Under the pieces are notes generated by a model. That model saw only the letters and a program-made list of their open reading frames with translations, was not told where the DNA came from and searched no databases. Source: JBAPRR01 sp049281195 (GTDB taxonomy: Bacteria > Actinomycetota > Acidimicrobiia > Acidimicrobiales > CAVXTF01). Taken from it: a stretch of DNA of 17,485 nucleotides. Below, piece after piece: positions 13,685-17,485 of the stretch. A program made the position numbers and the translations under genes. Within the stretch, counting starts at the first letter, position 1; every line of letters starts with the position of its first letter. Where the stretch lies: contig JBAPRR010000235.1 in assembly GCA_049281195.1 (NCBI GenBank), positions 1-17,485 on the forward strand, given 5' to 3'.

Positions 13685-14826
13685 TGGTCCCGCAGGTCGA
13701 ACCGATCGAGATAGAAACCGAACCGCTCACGAACCCCTGCTGCATCGAGCCCGAAGTCGTCAAGGGACGAGGAGTGCACTCCGTGCGCACCCGGGGGGTT
13801 GACGAGGCGCCACTCGGCCATACGGCGCTCAGTCTGTTCTGAGAACACGAGACCGAGCTTCTCGTAGGCGCGGGCAAGTGCCCCGATCGGATCGCTCTGC
13901 ATCTCCCTGAACGTCATGTCCGCGAACCGTCCTTCACCCACCTGGTCGCGAAATTCAATGGCGCGACGTAGCGCCTCGCTCCACAGATCGAGCTGCTGCG
14001 CTCCCACGTCCACTTTGTCGTCACGATCGCTCACCCAGCTGTGCGTGTACGCGATGAGATCGCATACCGATGCCAGCACGTCGGCAGGGTCCCGGTGCGT
14101 CCACAGAAACCGCGCATCCGGATATGCATCTGAGAGTGCTCCGAGCCACAGCATGTGCACCGGCGTCTTCAGATGCCACAGGTTCGGGGGGCAGTGCCAC
14201 TGGAGCAGCCGGAGGACTCTTCTGTGATACCGGTAGGTATCGGTCATGTCGCAACCCGTCACCCACCGTGTGTAGCTCGGGACGTGGGCCATGCCGTCGA
14301 AGTGAGCGGTGCGGAACTCCATGCTCAGAAGATCGATGCACTCGGTCGGACCGGTCGAGGTCTCGAAGTGAAGCGACTTCATGCGCGGGAACATCTCGTA
14401 CATCATCTGCAGGCCGACTTCGGTGTCCGCAATTCGTGCATCGTCGTACTGGGTCGCGGATTCGGGCGGGGGAACCGGGCTACCCGACTCCCATAGGCGA
14501 AGTGACCTGACAGCCGGGTCGACTGCGACGAGTTGGCTGGCCGCGGTGGTACCGGTGCGCGGCAGACCGAGGATGACGATCGGTCCCTCCACCACCTGGT
14601 CGTCGATCTCGGGATTGGTCCGGTAGGTCTCCTCAACCTTCAGGCGGTTGGTAAGAGCGCTCCTGAGCCTCAACCCAAATATCTCGCTTCCCATCGCGTT
14701 CAGCTGTGCTTCGTAAGCGAGCGCGTCGCAGAGACGATTGAGACCTTCGCGATAAGACTGGCCACCGAAGTCACTCAGGCCTGTGGATGTGACCGCGTCC
14801 TCGACGAGGCCGTCCGCCGTCAGCAC
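13681..14826 (-). CDS. PAPS-dependent sulfotransferase (sulfotransferase_3 family)
   Basis: The 381-residue protein would transfer a sulfo group from PAPS to a hydroxyl or amine. The 5'-phosphosulfate loop is GLPRTGTT at 87-94, after strand PIVI. The 3'-phosphate-binding motif is FLWTHRDPADVLASVCDL at 240-257, with Arg245 and Ser253. LWHLKTPVHMLWL at 216-228 is also typical of this bacterial group. Members are numerous in mycobacteria and other Actinobacteria, mostly with unknown acceptors. No signal peptide or membrane segment is seen, so it is cytoplasmic. The GTG start has no obvious ribosome-binding site and begins 19 bp after the SDR stop, so coupling to the upstream gene is likely. It overlaps the dehydrogenase gene by 4 bp. 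Confidence 0.85.
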   Translation of the reverse strand: MLTADGLVEDAVTSTGLSDFGGQSYREGLNRLCDALAYEAQLNAMGSEIFGLRLRSALTNRLKVEETYRTNPEIDDQVVEGPIVILGLPRTGTTAASQLVAVDPAVRSLRLWESGSPVPPPESATQYDDARIADTEVGLQMMYEMFPRMKSLHFETSTGPTECIDLLSMEFRTAHFDGMAHVPSYTRWVTGCDMTDTYRYHRRVLRLLQWHCPPNLWHLKTPVHMLWLGALSDAYPDARFLWTHRDPADVLASVCDLIAYTHSWVSDRDDKVDVGAQQLDLWSEALRRAIEFRDQVGEGRFADMTFREMQSDPIGALARAYEKLGLVFSEQTERRMAEWRLVNPPGAHGVHSSSLDDFGLDAAGVRERFGFYLDRFDLRDQ

Positions 14827-14845
14827 CGGCGCGCCGGTGGTCGCA

Positions 14846-15646
14846 TCAGACGAAGTCCGATCCCCCGTCGACGTTTATGTTCGCACCGGTCACGTAGCCG
14901 TTTCGGCGCGATGCGAGGAACGTCACCACTACCGCGACCTCTTCGGCGAGCCCGGCTCTTCCGAGATCCGCGGGCTGGTGGAAGACCTCGTCGATCCACT
15001 GCATCACGTCGTGGGGGTCAGATGAGTCGAGCCCCCGCTCCACGAACACGTTGTGGAGAGCCTCGGTGAAGCTGGCCGTGACGATGGTGCCCGGGCTGAC
15101 GGTGTTGACGAGAATTCCTTCTGGTGCAAGGGATTTGGCCAGGTTTTTGGAGACGCTTGCCACCGCAGCCTTCGACGCGGTATATGCCGGCAAAAGTGGA
15201 CTCTGTCGTTGGATCGAGTGCGCCGAGAAGTTAACTATCCGCGCCCACTCCGCCTTACGAAGAAGCGGGAGAGCGGCTCTGACGGCACGTACCGCAGCCA
15301 TCGTGCCCAGGCCGAAAGCGGTGAGCCAGTCCTCGTCGGTCAGGTTTTCGAAGCGCCCCGCGGCCGGACCGACCGTGTTCACGAGAACGTTGAGCGATCC
15401 CCACTCGGAGTCGATCTCCCTGAACGCCGCCTCGATCTGCGCGGGATCGAGGACGTCCACCGACAGACCGAGTGCCTCCCCGCCGGCATCGGTGACTTGC
15501 TTGACCGTCTCATCCAAAGCGGCCTGACCGCGTGCAAGCACAGCGACGCGGGCACCTTCTTGAACGAGGCAGTCGACGATGGCGCGGCCCATGCCCTTAG
15601 TGCCGCCCGTGACGGCCGCGTTCGCCCCCCTGAATCCGAGATCCAT
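14846..15646 (-). CDS. Short-chain dehydrogenase/reductase (SDR)
   Basis: The 266-residue protein is a classical SDR. The cofactor loop TGGTKGMG at 13-20 follows VRGA-type strand beta 1. Asp64 in LSVDVLD lies at the adenine-binding position, NTVG at 90-93 replaces the usual NNAG, and the catalytic set is Ser141, Tyr155 and Lys159 (YTASK). The C-terminus GYVTGANINVDGG is the standard end of the fold. It interconverts an alcohol and a ketone with NAD(P)(H); Arg39 after strand beta 2 hints at NADP but is not decisive. ATG 15646 has a perfect AGGAGG 5 nt upstream. It lies between DUF1214 and sulfotransferase genes, so its substrate is probably shared with them. Confidence 0.9.
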   Translation of the reverse strand: MDLGFRGANAAVTGGTKGMGRAIVDCLVQEGARVAVLARGQAALDETVKQVTDAGGEALGLSVDVLDPAQIEAAFREIDSEWGSLNVLVNTVGPAAGRFENLTDEDWLTAFGLGTMAAVRAVRAALPLLRKAEWARIVNFSAHSIQRQSPLLPAYTASKAAVASVSKNLAKSLAPEGILVNTVSPGTIVTASFTEALHNVFVERGLDSSDPHDVMQWIDEVFHQPADLGRAGLAEEVAVVVTFLASRRNGYVTGANINVDGGSDFV

Positions 15647-15651
15647 CAGTT

Positions 15652-15657
15652 CCTCCT
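15652..15657 (-). promoter_or_regulatory. Consensus ribosome-binding site of the SDR gene
   Basis: AGGAGG sits 5 nt before ATG 15646 in the 23-bp gap after the DUF1214 gene. It is the only full-consensus site in the right-hand operon, and suggests the SDR is translated independently and strongly. Confidence 0.7.
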
Positions 15658-15669
15658 AGTCCCCTGTTG

Positions 15670-16947
15670 TCAACGCGGAAAACGACGCCTCACGCCGGCG
15701 CGGCGTCCTTCAATGACCCTCTGCCGCTCGTCGGCGGTGACCCTCTTCGTGGCCGCGGGAAGATTCGTTTCGACCTGATCGATCGGGATCACCTTGGTGC
15801 TCGGAACGGGATGAGAGTCCGCTCGCAACCAACGGAAGATCATCGCCCCTGTTCCGTGGCCTGCGTTGTCCAGCCAGTTGGCGATCCCGGGATCCCTCGA
15901 GCTCAACACGCCCCTGAAGATCCCGTCAGAGTCGACCACCGCCTGGTGACCGTTCAGGCTCGACTGGTGGTTGGCGTAGTCGATCGTCTCCCACCAGTAG
16001 TTACCGATAGAGACGCTCCAGTACAAGGTCTCGGGTGGTGCCACCTCGATGAGGAGCGCCTCAGTGTCTTCGAGCTGCCACGACCCCCACACCGACACGT
16101 TCTCCGCTGCCGCACCCATCGCGGTGAGTGCCGCCGGCTCCCTGAACAGGTTCATCCCTTGGGACCGGCCACCTTCTTCCACGCTCTTCCAGAACTTGAA
16201 ACTCTCTTCGACGAACTCGCCGAGTGCTGAGAGCTGGTTGGCGATCCCGGCTGCAGAAAGGGGGCCGCGCTCGGTTCTGTGGGGCTCGTCTCCGAACCTT
16301 CCGGTGCACTCGATGTGGAGGTCTGCAGGGCTTTCGTTCTCCCAGTCGTAGAAGAACTGCCTGACGACGAGCGAAGAGGTGCGGTCGGACAAGGGCATCC
16401 AGTTCTCCGGGGCCACGTCGTCGGGTTGCTCACGTGACAAGACCAGCTCGAAGAAGCCGTCCGGATCAAGTGGAAGGTCCTCTGCGACGACGTTGGCCGT
16501 GGTCTCGATGCCCGCCATCGCCTGGAAACCCAGGTATCTGACGTTCTTGCGGTTGCCGCGCACGACGTAGTAGCCGTCTCCGCGAACGGGAGCCCCGCTG
16601 TAAGCGGCGTCGGGACAATCCATTCCCCACTTGAGGACGTTGTCCACGTTCGCCGGAGCGAAGTACGGGTCGTAAGGGTCCGACGAGCGCAGTGCGTCGT
16701 CAATCGCCAGGGCCATCAACACCAGGATGTGACGAAATCCCGACGCCTGGTCCACAAGACCGTGGGGTGAGTCCGCCTGGCGAATCAATTCGCCGGAGGC
16801 CAGAAGCTTCTGGGTCATCTCTGTCAAGGCCTCACCGGAGAGAAGGTCCTCGGCAGTGCCGTGGCCGCGCCTATAGGCGGATCCCACGTACGCGGGCATC
16901 CAGGCGGGCTCGCGTGTCGGAGACGGTTGATCTCGGGATTCCGCCAT
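15670..16947 (-). CDS. DUF1214 domain-containing protein
   Basis: The 425-residue protein has its DUF1214 core in the C-terminal part, at about 300-376. Visible are PPETLYWSVSIGNYWWETIDYANHQ (broken here as PPETLYWS, NYWWETIDY and NHQSSLNG), VVDSDGIFRGVLSSRDPG and NWLDNAGHGTGAMIFRWLRA, the usual N-W-L-x-x-x-x-x-x-G end of the family. The upstream part (about 60-220) is a second beta-rich region without a familiar motif. DUF1214 proteins often neighbour DUF1254 proteins or oxygenase / sulfotransferase clusters; their biochemical activity is unknown. ATG 16947 is chosen although no Shine-Dalgarno sequence is close. No signal peptide is seen. It lies 41 bp after the oxygenase gene. Confidence 0.75.
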   Translation of the reverse strand: MAESRDQPSPTREPAWMPAYVGSAYRRGHGTAEDLLSGEALTEMTQKLLASGELIRQADSPHGLVDQASGFRHILVLMALAIDDALRSSDPYDPYFAPANVDNVLKWGMDCPDAAYSGAPVRGDGYYVVRGNRKNVRYLGFQAMAGIETTANVVAEDLPLDPDGFFELVLSREQPDDVAPENWMPLSDRTSSLVVRQFFYDWENESPADLHIECTGRFGDEPHRTERGPLSAAGIANQLSALGEFVEESFKFWKSVEEGGRSQGMNLFREPAALTAMGAAAENVSVWGSWQLEDTEALLIEVAPPETLYWSVSIGNYWWETIDYANHQSSLNGHQAVVDSDGIFRGVLSSRDPGIANWLDNAGHGTGAMIFRWLRADSHPVPSTKVIPIDQVETNLPAATKRVTADERQRVIEGRRAGVRRRFPR

Positions 16948-16988
16948 GCGGGGCGGACTGTACTCCGAGCCTCAGCCGAAGGCGACCA

Positions 16989-17485
16989 CTACGGTCGCGT
17001 CCCGGTCAGGTCGTTGACGTGCTTGATATGACCGCCAGCCCGGGTGAACAGAACGTCGTTGTATCCCTGACCGGGGCCGATCATTTCGAACGTGAGGGGC
17101 GGCACAAAGGTCAGGTAGAGCGCTCTTCGCCCTGGTGCGTTGACGTCGGCCGGCGGTGGAGCCGCGTGCAGGGTATGGCCGAAATGCACCGTCACGTCCC
17201 CTGCTCGGGTGTCGATGGGGACAATCGGCAGGTGTTGGGTCTCTTTTGGTCCAGGCATTCTCGAGGTTCCGCGGTGCGACCCGGCGATCATCTCGAGGCG
17301 ACCTGATTCGGCAGTGGCCGGGTCAAGTTGTATCCCGATGTTGAGCATGGGGCACTTGACCGGATGGCCCCCCATCCCACAGTCACGGTGCCATGGCAAG
17401 TCGGCCAGCCCGGATTCCGCTCCCGGCACCTTGATCACCACGCTGTTCCCATCCAACCTGTCCGCCGCATCGCGGAGATCGGGTC
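16989..17485 (-). CDS. Phytanoyl-CoA dioxygenase (PhyH) family oxygenase, partial (5' end beyond window)
   Basis: The frame stays open to the right edge (residues DLRDAADRLDGNS precede the first possible TTG at 17456), so the N-terminus is outside. The Fe(II)/2-oxoglutarate facial triad is visible: H-x-D in PWHRDCGMGG and the distal His in VHFGHTLHAAPP. The likely 2-oxoglutarate Arg is in RRALYLTF. GRLEMIAGSHRG is the usual PhyH strand before the metal-distal loop. The family hydroxylates (or in some cases halogenates) carbon centres of lipids and natural products; the HxD rather than HxG/HxA argues for hydroxylation. It is the first visible gene of the right-hand minus-strand cluster. Confidence 0.85.
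   Translation of the reverse strand, partial: PDLRDAADRLDGNSVVIKVPGAESGLADLPWHRDCGMGGHPVKCPMLNIGIQLDPATAESGRLEMIAGSHRGTSRMPGPKETQHLPIVPIDTRAGDVTVHFGHTLHAAPPPADVNAPGRRALYLTFVPPLTFEMIGPGQGYNDVLFTRAGGHIKHVNDLTGTRP

Overview
The window is high-GC, densely packed bacterial DNA with frequent GTG and TTG starts and many 0-40 bp gene junctions. Gene content points to an Actinomycetota chromosome: a C4 zinc-ribbon coiled-coil protein next to a histidine phosphatase, plus a PhyH / DUF1214 / SDR / sulfotransferase catabolic-type cluster. Acidimicrobiia or a relative is a reasonable guess, but nothing here proves it. I see no rRNA, tRNA, CRISPR array, insertion sequence or phage gene, and no gene-free stretch longer than 300 bp.

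Left edge (1-1365): the 3'-truncated end of a class I SAM-dependent methyltransferase in visibly AT-richer DNA, then a GNAT acetyltransferase, both on the minus strand. A short divergent control region (1366-1495) with a small palindrome separates them from a plus-strand operon (1496-4599). That operon encodes a TetR-family regulator, a DhlA/DhmA-type haloalkane dehalogenase and a cytoplasmic formylglycine-type sulfatase, with gaps of 2 and 9 bp. The likely logic is a regulator controlling hydrolysis of both a carbon-halogen bond and a sulfate ester, possibly on the same or related molecules.

Middle (4600-8845, minus strand): an alpha/beta-hydrolase esterase, a 12-TM MFS transporter, a Nudix hydrolase, a CdsZ/DUF164-type zinc-ribbon protein and a histidine phosphatase lie head to tail and could be one transcript. 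The last three are overlapping or nearly so. The phosphatase stop codon abuts the sulfatase stop codon.

Export region (8967-12498, plus strand): a hemolysin III/PAQR-like membrane protein, then two secreted proteins with almost identical ribosome-binding sites. The first is a G1 (eqolisin) glutamic endopeptidase that appears to lack a propeptide. The second is a 591-residue surface protein made of four roughly 119-residue Ig-like repeats, each carrying a conserved four-cysteine pattern, followed by an IPT/TIG domain.

Right side (12518-17485, minus strand): reading in the direction of transcription, a phytanoyl-CoA dioxygenase-like oxygenase (5' end outside the window), a DUF1214 protein, a short-chain dehydrogenase, a PAPS-dependent sulfotransferase and an FMN-dependent alpha-hydroxy-acid dehydrogenase. 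Gaps are 41, 22 and 19 bp, and the last pair overlaps by 4 bp. This looks like a hydroxylation / oxidation / sulfonation pathway for a lipid or terpenoid-like compound; the substrate cannot be read from the sequence.
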